A stretch of DNA of 64,000 nucleotides from Glutamicibacter sp. B1 (GCF_039602135.1 NZ_CP125942.1:1488001-1552000), one strand, 5' to 3'; shown: positions 34,836-44,199, numbered from the stretch's first letter. Notes: generated by a model from the sequence alone, not told the origin. Translations and numbers: made by a program.

Positions 34836-35927
34836 ATGCACGTACTGGTAACTGGCGGTGCAGGGTACATAGGTTCACATGCTGTGCTTTTGTTGCTCGA
34901 GGCGGGTCATAAAGTTTCGGTCTTCGATAATCTCAGTAATTCATCCCCAGAATCGCTACGTCGCGTACGAGAAATGTCTCATTCTTCTCCGGAACTTTTC
35001 GTCGGAGATCTGCTCGACAGTGACCGCTTGGATACGGTGCTCAATCAGACAAAGCCGGACGCCGTAATTCACTTCGGCGGTTTGAAAGCAGTCGGTGAGT
35101 CAGTCCAAAGACCAATTTCTTATTATCAGAACAACGTCGTTGGAACCTTGAACCTTGTTTCTGCGATGGAGAAAGCGGGCGTGAAGCGCCTAGTCTTTAG
35201 TTCTTCTGCGACCGTTTATGCCGAGTCAACTCAGTTGCCTTTACTTGAGAGTGCCCAGCGAGATGCCTCAAGCCCATACGGGCGTACCAAGCTACATATT
35301 GAGCAGATTCTCGAAGATCTTGCGGTTTCAGACTCATCCTGGTCCATCGCGACTTTGCGTTATTTCAACCCAGTAGGTGCCCACCCATCAGGCAATATCG
35401 GGGAGGATCCACAGGGGATCCCAAATAACCTCATGCCATTCATAGCGCAGGTTGCGGTCGGACGTCGTAATGAAATACAAGTATTTGGCAATGATTACCC
35501 CACCTACGATGGAACGGGCGTTAGAGACTACATTCACGTGATGGACCTGGCCCAGGGCCACCTTGATGCCTTGGACTACCTGAACAATCACACCGGGCAA
35601 TTTGTTTGGAACTTGGGAACCGGTAGCGGAACTAGTGTCCTTGATGTCATCGGGGCGTTCTCCAGAGCCTGCGGGAAGCAACTGCCGTATAAATTGGTGG
35701 ACCGCCGTCCGGGAGATATCGCCGAGTATTACGGGGATCCAACAACTGCTCGCCTAGAGCTTGGTTGGAAAGCTGAACGAGGTGTTGAAGAAATGGCTCG
35801 TGATATGTGGGAATGGCAGTCCAAGAATCCTTCTGGATATCCGGACTATGATCTTGAAGGTATTTCTGAGGAAGAAATCAACGATTATATTCGCGGAGAT
35901 CGTGCCGCAATCGCCAAACAAGACTAG
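34836..35927 (+). CDS. galE: UDP-glucose 4-epimerase
   Basis: Interconverts UDP-glucose and UDP-galactose, so it can feed galactose to surface polymers. The NAD-binding VTGGAGYIGSHAV is at residues 5-17, the catalytic Ser/Tyr/Lys set lies in FSSSATVY and the SPYGRTK segment, and LRYFNPVGAHPSG follows. ATG 34836 is preferred over GTG 34821 because AAGGA lies 6 bases upstream of it and it begins with the conserved MHVLVTGG. The C-terminus has an extra acidic tail of about 25 residues. The next gene starts 17 bases after the stop. Confidence 0.94.
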   Translation: MHVLVTGGAGYIGSHAVLLLLEAGHKVSVFDNLSNSSPESLRRVREMSHSSPELFVGDLLDSDRLDTVLNQTKPDAVIHFGGLKAVGESVQRPISYYQNNVVGTLNLVSAMEKAGVKRLVFSSSATVYAESTQLPLLESAQRDASSPYGRTKLHIEQILEDLAVSDSSWSIATLRYFNPVGAHPSGNIGEDPQGIPNNLMPFIAQVAVGRRNEIQVFGNDYPTYDGTGVRDYIHVMDLAQGHLDALDYLNNHTGQFVWNLGTGSGTSVLDVIGAFSRACGKQLPYKLVDRRPGDIAEYYGDPTTARLELGWKAERGVEEMARDMWEWQSKNPSGYPDYDLEGISEEEINDYIRGDRAAIAKQD

Positions 35928-35944
35928 ACAAGAGATATAGCGAT

Positions 35945-36709
35945 ATGAAAATTGCAAGATTTGTAGTAGACAGTGACCCGCTCTATGGAGTCGTGGATGG
36001 CAATGACATCCATGTACTTGCGGGAGACCCATTCTTCCAAGGAATTAAAACTACCGGAGCAACACACAGCCTGGACGATGTTCGATTGGTCGCGCCGATC
36101 ATTCCACGTTCGAAGGTCGTTGGTTTCGGACGTACCTACCGCGAACACGCTAAGGAACTTGGCAATGAGGTCCCTCAAGAACCAATTATGTTCTTGAAGC
36201 CAAACACTGCAGTAGTAGGCCACGGGGATCCTGTGACCTTGCCAGCGTTCTCTGACGAAGTTTCCTTCGAAGGTGAACTCGCAGTAGTTATCGGACGCAT
36301 CTGCAAGGACGTACCTGCCGATAAGGCGCAAGACGTGATCTTTGGCTACACCGTGGCTAATGACCTCACCGCGCGTGACGCGCAGCGTAATGACCCACAG
36401 TGGGCTCGAGCCAAGGGTTTCGACGGGTCTTGCCCGCTAGGTCCGTGGATTGAAACTGAACTAGCTGATCCAGATGACGTTGGAATTGTCACTCGTGTTA
36501 ACGGCGAAATCCGTCAGGACGGGTCAACTAGCGAGATGATTTGGCCAGTAAATGAACTGGTAGCGCGAGCATCAGAAGCGTTCACACTCCTACCAGGTGA
36601 TGTCATCATGACTGGAACACCTGCGGGCGTTGGATTGGTTAATGCCGGCGATGTCGTTGAAATTGATCTCGAGGGAATCGGATCATTGCGTAGCGTTTTC
36701 CGTCGATAA
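35945..36709 (+). CDS. Fumarylacetoacetate hydrolase family protein
   Basis: 254 aa with the FAH fold. The metal-binding signature is seen as SFEGELAVVIGR near residue 105 and YTVANDLTARDAQ near 136, with GTPAGVGLVNAGD near the C-terminus. Members act as fumarylpyruvate hydrolases, oxaloacetate decarboxylases or hydroxyhepta-diene-dioate isomerases. Many actinobacterial genomes carry this gene right before gltX without a clear pathway. The exact reaction cannot be told here. It follows galE closely and ends with a hairpin before gltX. Confidence 0.88.
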   Translation: MKIARFVVDSDPLYGVVDGNDIHVLAGDPFFQGIKTTGATHSLDDVRLVAPIIPRSKVVGFGRTYREHAKELGNEVPQEPIMFLKPNTAVVGHGDPVTLPAFSDEVSFEGELAVVIGRICKDVPADKAQDVIFGYTVANDLTARDAQRNDPQWARAKGFDGSCPLGPWIETELADPDDVGIVTRVNGEIRQDGSTSEMIWPVNELVARASEAFTLLPGDVIMTGTPAGVGLVNAGDVVEIDLEGIGSLRSVFRR

Positions 36710-36744
36710 CAACTGCACGTAATCTCCCTTCATCATTTTGGTGG

Positions 36745-36792
36745 AACCGCACTGGCTCTCGATCATTTATGTGATAGGGAGCCTTGCGGTTT
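36745..36792 (+). terminator. Terminator-like hairpin before gltX
   Basis: The arms 36745-36760 and 36777-36792 pair over most of 16 positions with an internal mismatch. The following bases are AAATG rather than a T-run, so efficiency is doubtful. Confidence 0.5.
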
Positions 36793-36833
36793 AAATGCAA
36801 CTTTCGCCGTTGAAGGCATAGAATGAAGACATC

Positions 36834-38339
36834 ATGACTGATCTATCGCTGATTCCTGTAGTAACCGAAGACACCCCGGTTCGCGTCCGCTTCTGCCCAT
36901 CACCCACTGGTACGCCACACGTTGGCCTGATCCGTACGGCCCTTTTCAACTGGGCCTACGCACGTCACACCGGCGGCAAGATGATTTTCCGTATCGAAGA
37001 TACCGATGCGAAGCGTGACTCGGAAGAAAGCTACAACCAAGTTCTTGACGCTTTGGGCTGGTTGGGCATCGACTGGGACGAGGGCGTAAACGTCGGGGGA
37101 CCGCACGAGCCTTACCGCCAGTCTCAGCGAGGCGAAATCTACCAAGACGTCATTGCCAAGCTTCGCGAAGCCGGTCACCTGTACGAGTCATACTCGACTC
37201 CAGAAGAAATCGAAGCGCGCCACAAGGCTGCAGGACGAGATCCAAAACTTGGATACGACAACTATGACCGTGAACTGACCGATGAGCAGAAGGCCTCGTT
37301 CAAGGCAGAAGGCCGTGGGCCAGTTCTGCGCGTACGCATGCCCGATCACGACGTCACTTTCAATGACTTAGTACGTGGAGAAATCACGTTCAAGGCAGGC
37401 AGCGTCCCGGACTACGTTGTAGTTCGTGCCAACGGCCAGCCACTGTACACGCTGGTTAACCCGGTGGATGATGCTCTGATGGGAATCACTCACGTACTTC
37501 GTGGTGAAGACCTGCTGTCCTCGACTCCTCGTCAGGTTGTGCTGTATGCGCTGCTCTATGACATCGGTGTTGCGAAGTACATGCCTCGTTTCGGTCACCT
37601 CCCATACGTCATGGGCCAGGGGAACAAGAAGCTTTCCAAGCGTGATCCAGAATCAAGCTTGTTCCTGCACCGCGACAATGGGTTTATCCCGGAGGGTCTG
37701 CTCAACTACTTGGCACTGCTGGGTTGGTCCCTGAGCGCCGATGAAGACATCTTCACCAGCGAGCAGCTCGTTGAGGCCTTTGACGTTACCGATGTTCTGT
37801 CTAACCCAGCGCGCTTCGACGTCAAGAAGGCAGAAGCCATCAACGGCACACACGTGCGTATGTTGGAGCCACAAGACTTCCGTGATCGTCTGGTTCCTTA
37901 CCTTCAGGCTGCAGGGCTTGTTGGCGCAGAACTAACTGCCCGCGAAAATGAAATCCTTGATCAGGCGGCTCCTTTGGTCCAAGAACGCATCGCGCTCTTG
38001 GGTGAAGCCACGGACATGCTTGAGTTCCTGTTCAAGACTGATGATGAAATTGTCATCGCTGACAACGCACTGAAGGGCATGCCTGCAAACCTTGTTGAGG
38101 TTGTTGATGCTTCCGTCGAGGCTCTGGAAGCACTGACGGAATGGAACGCTGAGACTATCCAGGGCGCACTGCGTACCAAGCTGGTTGATGAATTGGCGCT
38201 GAAGCCACGTCAGGCCTTCGGTCCAGCTCGTGTCGCTATCTCGGGTAAGCGAGTTTCACCACCGCTCTTCGAGTCCATGGAAATCTTGGGACGCGATTCA
38301 AGCTTGAACCGTCTGCGCGCATTTGGGGCGTCGCGGTAG
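36834..38339 (+). CDS. gltX: Glutamyl-tRNA synthetase, probably non-discriminating
   Basis: Charges tRNA-Glu with glutamate and, in Actinobacteria, usually also tRNA-Gln, which an amidotransferase then corrects. It is a class I enzyme with the HIGH-type motif [14 protein letters not shown] near residues 22-35 and the KMSKS-type loop [11 protein letters not shown] near 263. The length of 501 aa is normal. A TAGAAT hexamer at 36819-36824 lies 9 bases before the ATG, so the mRNA has almost no leader. Downstream, after a terminator, come the genes for both tRNA substrates, tRNA-Gln and tRNA-Glu. Confidence 0.96.
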   Translation: MTDLSLIPVVTEDTPVRVRFCPSPTGTPHVGLIRTALFNWAYARHTGGKMIFRIEDTDAKRDSEESYNQVLDALGWLGIDWDEGVNVGGPHEPYRQSQRGEIYQDVIAKLREAGHLYESYSTPEEIEARHKAAGRDPKLGYDNYDRELTDEQKASFKAEGRGPVLRVRMPDHDVTFNDLVRGEITFKAGSVPDYVVVRANGQPLYTLVNPVDDALMGITHVLRGEDLLSSTPRQVVLYALLYDIGVAKYMPRFGHLPYVMGQGNKKLSKRDPESSLFLHRDNGFIPEGLLNYLALLGWSLSADEDIFTSEQLVEAFDVTDVLSNPARFDVKKAEAINGTHVRMLEPQDFRDRLVPYLQAAGLVGAELTARENEILDQAAPLVQERIALLGEATDMLEFLFKTDDEIVIADNALKGMPANLVEVVDASVEALEALTEWNAETIQGALRTKLVDELALKPRQAFGPARVAISGKRVSPPLFESMEILGRDSSLNRLRAFGASR

Positions 38340-38375
38340 GCTTCTTCCTCTTACAGGATGATGTGATCAATGCAC

Positions 38376-38422
38376 CTTGGGTTAGAACAACTTCTCTAGT
38401 TGTTCTAACCCAAGATGTTTTT
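38376..38422 (+). terminator. Intrinsic terminator after gltX
   Basis: A perfect 17-pair stem between 38376-38392 and 38398-38414 with a 5-base loop is followed by ATGTTTTT. This is a strong rho-independent terminator. Confidence 0.9.
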
Positions 38423-38622
38423 GCGTTCCTGACCAACTTTTCTTGGTCATGAAGCAGTATGCGAATCCGAGTTTTGGAAAAAGTTACGGAAGTGGGTCAC
38501 TTCACACGGGTTTTTCTTCGGGGTTTTGCTCCTTCTATTAGCTTCAAGCTCCGTGCATTAGCGGTTTCCCGCGGTTCTTTGATGCTTCCATGGATCATTT
38601 CCTCGATTTGTGTACTTGATTC

Positions 38623-38651
38623 TTGACAGGTATAGTTTTATCTCGTGCTAC
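38623..38651 (+). promoter_or_regulatory. Possible tRNA promoter
   Basis: A perfect TTGACA at 38623-38628 is followed 17 bases later by TGCTAC, a weak -10 match. A second TTGACA lies at 38673-38678. No gene is seen between the gltX terminator and the first tRNA (about 280 bases), so this stretch most likely holds the tRNA promoter. Confidence 0.35.
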
Positions 38652-38703
38652 GGGAGTGGCCGGGAATAATGTTTGACAGTATTTCTAAAACTCCAAGTCA
38701 CAT

Positions 38704-38775
38704 TGGGATATGGTGTAATTGGCAACACAACGGTTTCTGGTTCCGTCATTCTAGGTTCGAGTCCTGGTATCCCAG
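38704..38775 (+). tRNA. tRNA-Gln (anticodon CTG)
   Basis: A 72-base cloverleaf. The acceptor TGGGATA pairs with TATCCCA, the anticodon loop TTCTGGT reads CTG, and the T arm contains GGTTCGAGTCC. The 31-39 pair is T-T, which is common in tRNA-Gln. The CCA end is not encoded and would be added after transcription. Confidence 0.93.
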
Positions 38776-38821
38776 CGCTTCATCGGAGTGATCCGGTGAG
38801 TCAAGGTAAAACTTGACGTAC

Positions 38822-38897
38822 GGCCCCATCGTATAGCGGCCTAGTACTCCGCCCTCTCACGGCGGCAACACGGGTTCGAATCCCGTTGGGGTCACCA
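38822..38897 (+). tRNA. tRNA-Glu (anticodon CTC)
   Basis: The acceptor GGCCCCA pairs with TGGGGTC, the anticodon loop CTCTCAC reads CTC, and the T arm contains GGGTTCGAATCCC. The CCA end is encoded at 38895-38897, unlike in the tRNA-Gln gene 47 bases upstream. The two tRNA genes are probably co-transcribed and end at the terminator that follows at once. Confidence 0.94.
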
Positions 38898-38900
38898 CAT

Positions 38901-38928
38901 AAAACCACGGAGAAATCCGTGGTTTTTT
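38901..38928 (+). terminator. Intrinsic terminator of the tRNA pair
   Basis: A perfect stem between 38901-38911 and 38916-38926 with a GAAA loop is followed by a short T-run. It starts 3 bases after the encoded CCA. Confidence 0.9.
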
Positions 38929-38985
38929 GCATTCTCTAGAAAATGTGCTTTGAGTACCCAGCAATCACCGTTGTCATAAGGCAAG

Positions 38986-40764
38986 ATGGTGCACATGGAG
39001 TCGAACTCAGATCAGACCACGCCTGCAATGAGCGATGTTACTGCAACCGCAGGAATCAATAACGTCACCATTGAGAACCTCACCGAATTGCGTGAAGTAC
39101 TCGCTGATCTAGTTTTCGTCGGTAACCCGTTAGGTGCCGCAACTGAAATAGATCAGTTGCGAGAAAAAACGGTGCACCAAATCTCTGACTATTTGATACC
39201 ACGTGTCTCAAATCTTGGAGCTCCACTACTTGCGGTTATTGGCGGTTCCACCGGTTCAGGTAAGTCCACGTTGGTGAACTCGCTCATCCGTGAACAGGTA
39301 AGTATCGCAGGTGCAGTTCGTCCAACAACGCGCACACCAGTGCTCGCTTTCAACCCCATAGATCAGCCATTCTTCGAATCTGACCGCGTGCTGCCCGAAC
39401 TCGCTCGAATCGTTGGAAGCGGAATACCAATCACTGGTGATTCTTCGCGCAACGATGCGCTCCTAATGAAGCCACACGAGAGCGTGCCTCAGGGGCTAGC
39501 AATCCTTGATGCACCAGATATTGACTCTGTCTCAGATGACAATAGGGCGCTGGCGGGCCAACTACTCAATGCCGCGGACCTGTGGATTTTTGTGACCACT
39601 GCCAACAGATATGCAGATGCCCTGCCATGGGAATTATTGACGGACGCAGGAGTACGAGACATTACTGTCTGTGTTGTGCTTAACCGAGTGCCGCCAGGCG
39701 CGGAACACGATATTGTGCCGGATCTACGCCGACTTCTCGCAGAGAAAAACCTAGACCCTGCCTTATTACACGTCTTTAATGAAACGCAACTCAATGATCA
39801 AAAGCTATTGCCACCGGAGCAAGTCGAACCGCTTTCGGCTTGGCTAAATTCTCTTGCGGAGGATTCAACCAAACGCCAAGAATTAGCAGCCCAAACACTC
39901 GCAGGCGCATTACGACGCACCACCGCGGATGTAGGCGAGCTTCTCGCAGAGCTGCAAGATCAGGAGAAGCAGCTTGATGATCTACGTCACCTGACCACTG
40001 AGCGATTTTCTCAGGCCCAAGAGCGAATCAACGCGGCTCTCAACGATGGGTCCTTATTGCGTGGGGAGATCTTGGCACGCTGGCAAGATTTTGTTGGCGC
40101 AGGAGAACTGTTGCGGGGCATCGAAGGCGCCATTGGCCGTGTCAGGGACCGAGTAGGGGCATTCTTCTCTGGTAGACCGCCTGCTACTCATCGTGTGGAG
40201 CAAGCCATCGAATCGGGTTTACACACGGTCTTTATTGCCGAGATTACTAAAGCGTGTCACGACGTGGATAGATCTTGGAAAAATACACCGCTAGGCAAAG
40301 AGCTTCGAGATCAACTGGCTACGCCACGCCCACCCAAGGATCTTGATGAGCAAGCTGCTGAAAGTGTTCGACTTTGGCAAAAAGACATTCTCGAGATGAT
40401 TCGTGCCGAAGGTGCCGGCAAACGCAAAACAGCACGGTTGGCTGCCTTTGGAGTCAACGGAGTTGCGGTAATTCTGATGGTAGTCGTTTTCGCATCCACC
40501 GCTGGACTGACAGGTATTGAAATCGGTATTGCTGGTGGATCTGCTGTGGTGGGACAGAAACTCCTGGAAGCCATCTTTGGTGAGGATGCGGTACGACGAA
40601 TGGCGACCCGAGCAAGAAAGATGTTGGATTCAAGGGCCGAAGCTTTGACCGGACAAACCATGGAATTGTATTCCGCTGAAATTGATCATGCCGCGCAGCC
40701 TGAGACTGCTCAAACTTTGAGCCGAGTTACCGACGCACTGAACGGCAAGGAGGCCAAGAAATGA
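38986..40764 (+). CDS. Dynamin-like membrane GTPase, first of a pair
   Basis: 592 aa. The P-loop GGSTGSGKSTL is at residues 86-96, the G3 motif reads LDAPDID (a D-x-x-D variant), and the G4 position reads VVLNRVPPG, which departs from NKxD. A long helical middle region follows. Near the C-terminus one hydrophobic stretch (about 488-520, containing VILMVVVFASTAGLTG) probably inserts in the membrane. The start is uncertain among ATG 38986, GTG 38989 and ATG 38995; AAGG at 38978-38981 favours the first two. It overlaps a second GTPase gene by 4 bases, so the two should form a complex. The cellular role is not known. Confidence 0.83.
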   Translation: MVHMESNSDQTTPAMSDVTATAGINNVTIENLTELREVLADLVFVGNPLGAATEIDQLREKTVHQISDYLIPRVSNLGAPLLAVIGGSTGSGKSTLVNSLIREQVSIAGAVRPTTRTPVLAFNPIDQPFFESDRVLPELARIVGSGIPITGDSSRNDALLMKPHESVPQGLAILDAPDIDSVSDDNRALAGQLLNAADLWIFVTTANRYADALPWELLTDAGVRDITVCVVLNRVPPGAEHDIVPDLRRLLAEKNLDPALLHVFNETQLNDQKLLPPEQVEPLSAWLNSLAEDSTKRQELAAQTLAGALRRTTADVGELLAELQDQEKQLDDLRHLTTERFSQAQERINAALNDGSLLRGEILARWQDFVGAGELLRGIEGAIGRVRDRVGAFFSGRPPATHRVEQAIESGLHTVFIAEITKACHDVDRSWKNTPLGKELRDQLATPRPPKDLDEQAAESVRLWQKDILEMIRAEGAGKRKTARLAAFGVNGVAVILMVVVFASTAGLTGIEIGIAGGSAVVGQKLLEAIFGEDAVRRMATRARKMLDSRAEALTGQTMELYSAEIDHAAQPETAQTLSRVTDALNGKEAKK

Positions 40765-42404
40765 CAGAACGAAAAGTTATCCGTGCTGTTAATGGTCTGA
40801 ACCAGCAGATAGATAGTGTCGTGGAAGCAATGCAGCTTGCTGAACCATACTTGGACTCAGAAAGCATTGACTTGGCAGCGTCGGTGATCAGAAAATCTGA
40901 ATCACGTCGACAACTATCTTCTGAACACGTTGTTGTTGGCCTATTCGGGGCAACCGGTAGTGGCAAATCGACACTATTCAACGCATTAGTAGGTAGCGAA
41001 TTGGCCTCCACGGGAGTAATCCGCCCAACGACTACCAATACGGTTGCCGCTATTTGGGACACAGAAAATTCTGGTGAACTATTAGATTGGCTTGAAGTGA
41101 CAGACAGGCATGTGATTGCCGAGTCATCCGGACCTAAACGCCGTTCAGCTAAAAATGATTTTGACTCTGGACTGTTGCTCCTCGATTTGCCGGATATGGA
41201 TTCGACTAGGGTGGAGCACCACGAAATAGCCAAACGGCTAGTAGGCCAGGTCGATTTCCTCGTTTGGGTACTTGATCCCCAAAAGTACGCAGATGCATCC
41301 ATTCATCATGGATACCTGAATTCTCTACGTAGCCAGCAGGGCAACATCTTGATAGTGCTGAACCAGATTGATCGTGTTGCCGAGTCAGACCGAAACACTA
41401 TCGTCAGTTCCTTACGGGACATTCTCCTTGCCTCCGGGCTAGATCGCCTCCCTATCGTGTGTGCCTCGGCAACCACAGGAGAAGGACTAGAAGAAGTCCA
41501 TCGGCAGATTGCCGCGGCTGCAAAGAACAAGGCGATCGCAACCCGTAGGCTTCGTGCGGATGTTGACCAAGTGGTGCATCATCTCAGCGAAGAACTCGGT
41601 GTTGGGAAGGTTCGTCTACCAAGCCAAATGAGTCAATCTGAGCTTGAACGAACCATCGCAAATGCACACGGAGCACAGTACATTGCGGATGCGGTGGAAA
41701 CATCCTACAAACTACGTGCCGCACGCCGCACCGGATGGCCACTAACTACGTGGCTGACCAGGTTGCGCAACGATCCCTTGCAACGAATGAACTTGGGGCG
41801 GAAACGCGATGATCCTGAACTATCCATCACCTCACGCCCGGAACTTTCAGTTGCCGAATCAGCAGCCATAGATCATGCCGTTGACACCTATGTCCAGCAA
41901 GCTATAGAGGACCTGCCTGATAGCTGGAACGAGCCAATCAGGGAACAGGTAGGATCCAATCTCCAGCAACTGGATGGGGCAGTTGATGCCGCAATTGCAG
42001 GCACAGACCTAGGCATCGAGAAGACTTCATGGTGGTGGCCGTTGGTCAAGTTTATCCAGTGGGTCTCACTGCTGGCTGCTCTTGCTGGGGCACTGTGGTT
42101 AGCAGCCTACCCTTTGGCTGGCTACTTCCAATTTAACCTTCCAGAAGCTCCCCGTGTTGAAGGTATTGCTGTTCCAACCCTCATCTTGGTGATAGGCGTA
42201 CTGCTTGGTATCGTCCTAGGAATTGGGTGTTCATTCGTCAATCGAATAGTGGCTAAAGTTAAACGTAGGAAGGCGTTAAAGAATATAGAACGTTCAGTAT
42301 CAGGCTTAGTTCGCACTGCCGTTGTTGAACCAGTGGATGAGTACCTGAACACTTATAACCGCTATGCCGCCCTTATTACCTCAGCAGCGAAGAAAGCCGA
42401 ATAG
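40761..42404 (+). CDS. Dynamin-like membrane GTPase, second of a pair
   Basis: 547 aa. The P-loop GATGSGKSTLFNALVG starts at residue 62, the G3 motif is LLDLPDMDS, and G4 is VVLNQIDRV-like (VLNQID), closer to consensus than in its partner. Two membrane helices lie near the C-terminus, about 425-455 and 470-492, followed by a basic helical tail. This layout (soluble GTPase, helical part, membrane hairpin) resembles YfjP/dynamin-type bacterial GTPases. The gene is translationally coupled to the first GTPase (ATGA), and thiL follows after 6 bases. Membrane remodelling or stress protection is a reasonable but unproven guess. Confidence 0.83.
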   Translation: MTERKVIRAVNGLNQQIDSVVEAMQLAEPYLDSESIDLAASVIRKSESRRQLSSEHVVVGLFGATGSGKSTLFNALVGSELASTGVIRPTTTNTVAAIWDTENSGELLDWLEVTDRHVIAESSGPKRRSAKNDFDSGLLLLDLPDMDSTRVEHHEIAKRLVGQVDFLVWVLDPQKYADASIHHGYLNSLRSQQGNILIVLNQIDRVAESDRNTIVSSLRDILLASGLDRLPIVCASATTGEGLEEVHRQIAAAAKNKAIATRRLRADVDQVVHHLSEELGVGKVRLPSQMSQSELERTIANAHGAQYIADAVETSYKLRAARRTGWPLTTWLTRLRNDPLQRMNLGRKRDDPELSITSRPELSVAESAAIDHAVDTYVQQAIEDLPDSWNEPIREQVGSNLQQLDGAVDAAIAGTDLGIEKTSWWWPLVKFIQWVSLLAALAGALWLAAYPLAGYFQFNLPEAPRVEGIAVPTLILVIGVLLGIVLGIGCSFVNRIVAKVKRRKALKNIERSVSGLVRTAVVEPVDEYLNTYNRYAALITSAAKKAE

Positions 42405-42410
42405 AACTCT

Positions 42411-43421
42411 GTGACTAGTAATCAGCCTGAAGCTACCGTTGGAGACCTTGGCGAGCAAGGAATACTTGAGACTATTCTTCCGTTACTTGACTCGCGGAAG
42501 GCTAATCTTGGTCCCGGAGACGATGCTGGTGCGCTGAGTGTTAAAAGTTCAGAGGTCCTCGTGTCGGTGGACACTCTTGTCGAAAACCAAGACTTCAAAT
42601 TGGTGTGGCCTAGCGGTCTTGAGCACCGTGCCTACGACATCGGTTGGAAATCGATTGCCCAGAATGTTTCGGACATCAACGCTATGGGCGGCACATCCAC
42701 TGGAGCCGTCATTTCCCTGTCACTACCGGCATCTACGTCTCTTGAGTGGGTTAAGGACTTTGCCCAGGGCATCGCGGAGGCGATTAACTCACTTGGGGCC
42801 ACCGAGTTGACCATCCTCGGGGGAGATCTCGGTAAGTCAACGGAAATCTCGGTCACCACCACGGTGTTGGGGGAGTGCGCCCACGGAAAAATTCTTCGTA
42901 GCGGTGCTAAGCCAGGGGACTCGATTGCAGTGGCTGGCCGATTAGGTGATGCCGGTGCAGGACTAGAAGTTCTGGAACACAGTCGAGATGCAAATACTTG
43001 GAACCGTGCCGTGCGCCGAATTGCAGAAGCGCAATGCAGGCCAGTTCCACCGCTTGGCTCGGGACCACGGGCCGCGGAAGCCGGGGCTCACGCGATGATG
43101 GACATCTCCGATGGATTGGTGCGCGACTCCGCGCGTCTTGCCAAGAGTAGTGGCGTGAGTATCGATTTTAATCGACAAGCTCTGCAAACTTTTGCGACAC
43201 GTTTAACCCCTGCAGCTCAATTGACTGGCGCTGACCCCATGGACTGGGTTTTGCATGGCGGTGAAGATTTTGGGCTACTGGCGACTTTCCCGGCTGGCAC
43301 AGAAATACCAGAAGAGTTCACGGTCATCGGTGCCGTGACGGCGCGCAGTGGACGGCGTTCACAAGTGAGCGTTGACGGGAAACTTGTGACTGCCAACTCC
43401 GGCTTTGATCACTTCAACTAA
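42411..43421 (+). CDS. thiL: Thiamine-monophosphate kinase
   Basis: Phosphorylates thiamine phosphate to thiamine diphosphate with ATP, the last step of cofactor synthesis. It belongs to the PurM/ThiL (AIRS) family. GPGDDAGAL near residue 36, the metal-binding INAMGG near 95, GGDLGKS near 140 and MDISDGLVRDS near 230 are all seen. At 336 aa it is of normal length. The GTG start follows the second GTPase gene after 6 bases, so it is likely in the same operon although no functional link is evident. Confidence 0.93.
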   Translation: MTSNQPEATVGDLGEQGILETILPLLDSRKANLGPGDDAGALSVKSSEVLVSVDTLVENQDFKLVWPSGLEHRAYDIGWKSIAQNVSDINAMGGTSTGAVISLSLPASTSLEWVKDFAQGIAEAINSLGATELTILGGDLGKSTEISVTTTVLGECAHGKILRSGAKPGDSIAVAGRLGDAGAGLEVLEHSRDANTWNRAVRRIAEAQCRPVPPLGSGPRAAEAGAHAMMDISDGLVRDSARLAKSSGVSIDFNRQALQTFATRLTPAAQLTGADPMDWVLHGGEDFGLLATFPAGTEIPEEFTVIGAVTARSGRRSQVSVDGKLVTANSGFDHFN

Positions 43422-43443
43422 AAAAGATGCATCAAAGCACCTT

Positions 43444-44169
43444 TTAAGCATGGTCGTTTTGAACTCGAAGCAGTTCAGAAAGCTCGTGGGCTGCACTGGT
43501 CACTGCTTCGTGATGAATCTTGCCGGGCTGACGGGTTAAGCGCTCGATGGGTCCGGAGAGAGACAGCGCAGCGATGACTCGTCCGGACTGGCCGCGGACC
43601 GGTGCGGATACAGAGGCCACACCGGGTTCGCGTTCTCCCAAGGACTGGGCCCATCCGCGCCGGCGCACACCAGCCAATATAGTTGGGGTGAAACGCGCGT
43701 GATGCAGTCCCTCGACCATGCGTTCATTGTCTTCCCATGCCAATAGGATCTGAGCTGCAGAGCCTGCCTTCATAGATAACTGTGTTCCGACAGGAATTGT
43801 GTCGCGCAGGCCAATAGGACGCTCGGCGCTGGCGATACATACACGGAAGTCTCCCTGCTTGCGGAAAATCTGTGTACTTTCGCCCGTGAGATCTCGCAGT
43901 TTGAGAAGAATTGGTCCTGCTGCGCTGACCAAGCGGTCTTCGCCTGCGGCACTGGCTAATTCCACCAGTCGGTTCCCCAGTTCGAAACGGCCGTGCATGT
44001 CTCTGCCTACTAGCCCGTGGTGAACCAAAGACTGAGCGATGCGATGCACCGTAGGGCGCGAAATATCAGTCAACTCTACCAACTGAGAAAGGGACGTTGG
44101 TCCGTTTTCTAATGCGTTGAGGATGGCTGCCGCTTTATCTAGAACACCAACACCGCTACCTATTGTCAT
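43444..44169 (-). CDS. IclR-family regulator of leucine genes (LtbR/NdgR-like)
   Basis: 241 aa. The N-terminal winged helix-turn-helix is seen as LVELTDISRPTVHRIAQSL, and the C-terminal IclR effector domain runs from about residue 75. It is divergent from leuC with about 113 bases between the starts, the standard actinobacterial arrangement in which an IclR protein represses leuCD, and often leuB, in response to leucine supply. A TCTCA-N5-TGAGA repeat lies 16 bases from its start. The gene ends tail to tail with thiL. Naming it LtbR or NdgR is by position and family. Confidence 0.9.
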   Translation of the reverse strand: MTIGSGVGVLDKAAAILNALENGPTSLSQLVELTDISRPTVHRIAQSLVHHGLVGRDMHGRFELGNRLVELASAAGEDRLVSAAGPILLKLRDLTGESTQIFRKQGDFRVCIASAERPIGLRDTIPVGTQLSMKAGSAAQILLAWEDNERMVEGLHHARFTPTILAGVRRRGWAQSLGEREPGVASVSAPVRGQSGRVIAALSLSGPIERLTRQPGKIHHEAVTSAAHELSELLRVQNDHA

Positions 44170-44184
44170 AGCTCAAGTATCACG

Positions 44185-44199
44185 TCTCATTATTTGAGA
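44185..44199. promoter_or_regulatory. Candidate operator between the IclR regulator and leuC
   Basis: TCTCA, TTATT, TGAGA form a perfect 5-5-5 inverted repeat in the divergent promoter region. It lies at about -16 to -30 from the regulator's start codon, where bound protein would block its own transcription and could also control leuCD. The half-sites are the same pentamers as in the leuB repeat but in reversed order. Confidence 0.45.

Noticed and set aside
43422..43447. Weak hairpin between thiL and the IclR gene as a bidirectional terminator
   Set aside because: AAAAGATGC and GCACCTTTT pair with a mismatch over only nine positions, and the hairpin overlaps the end of the IclR gene; too weak to list.
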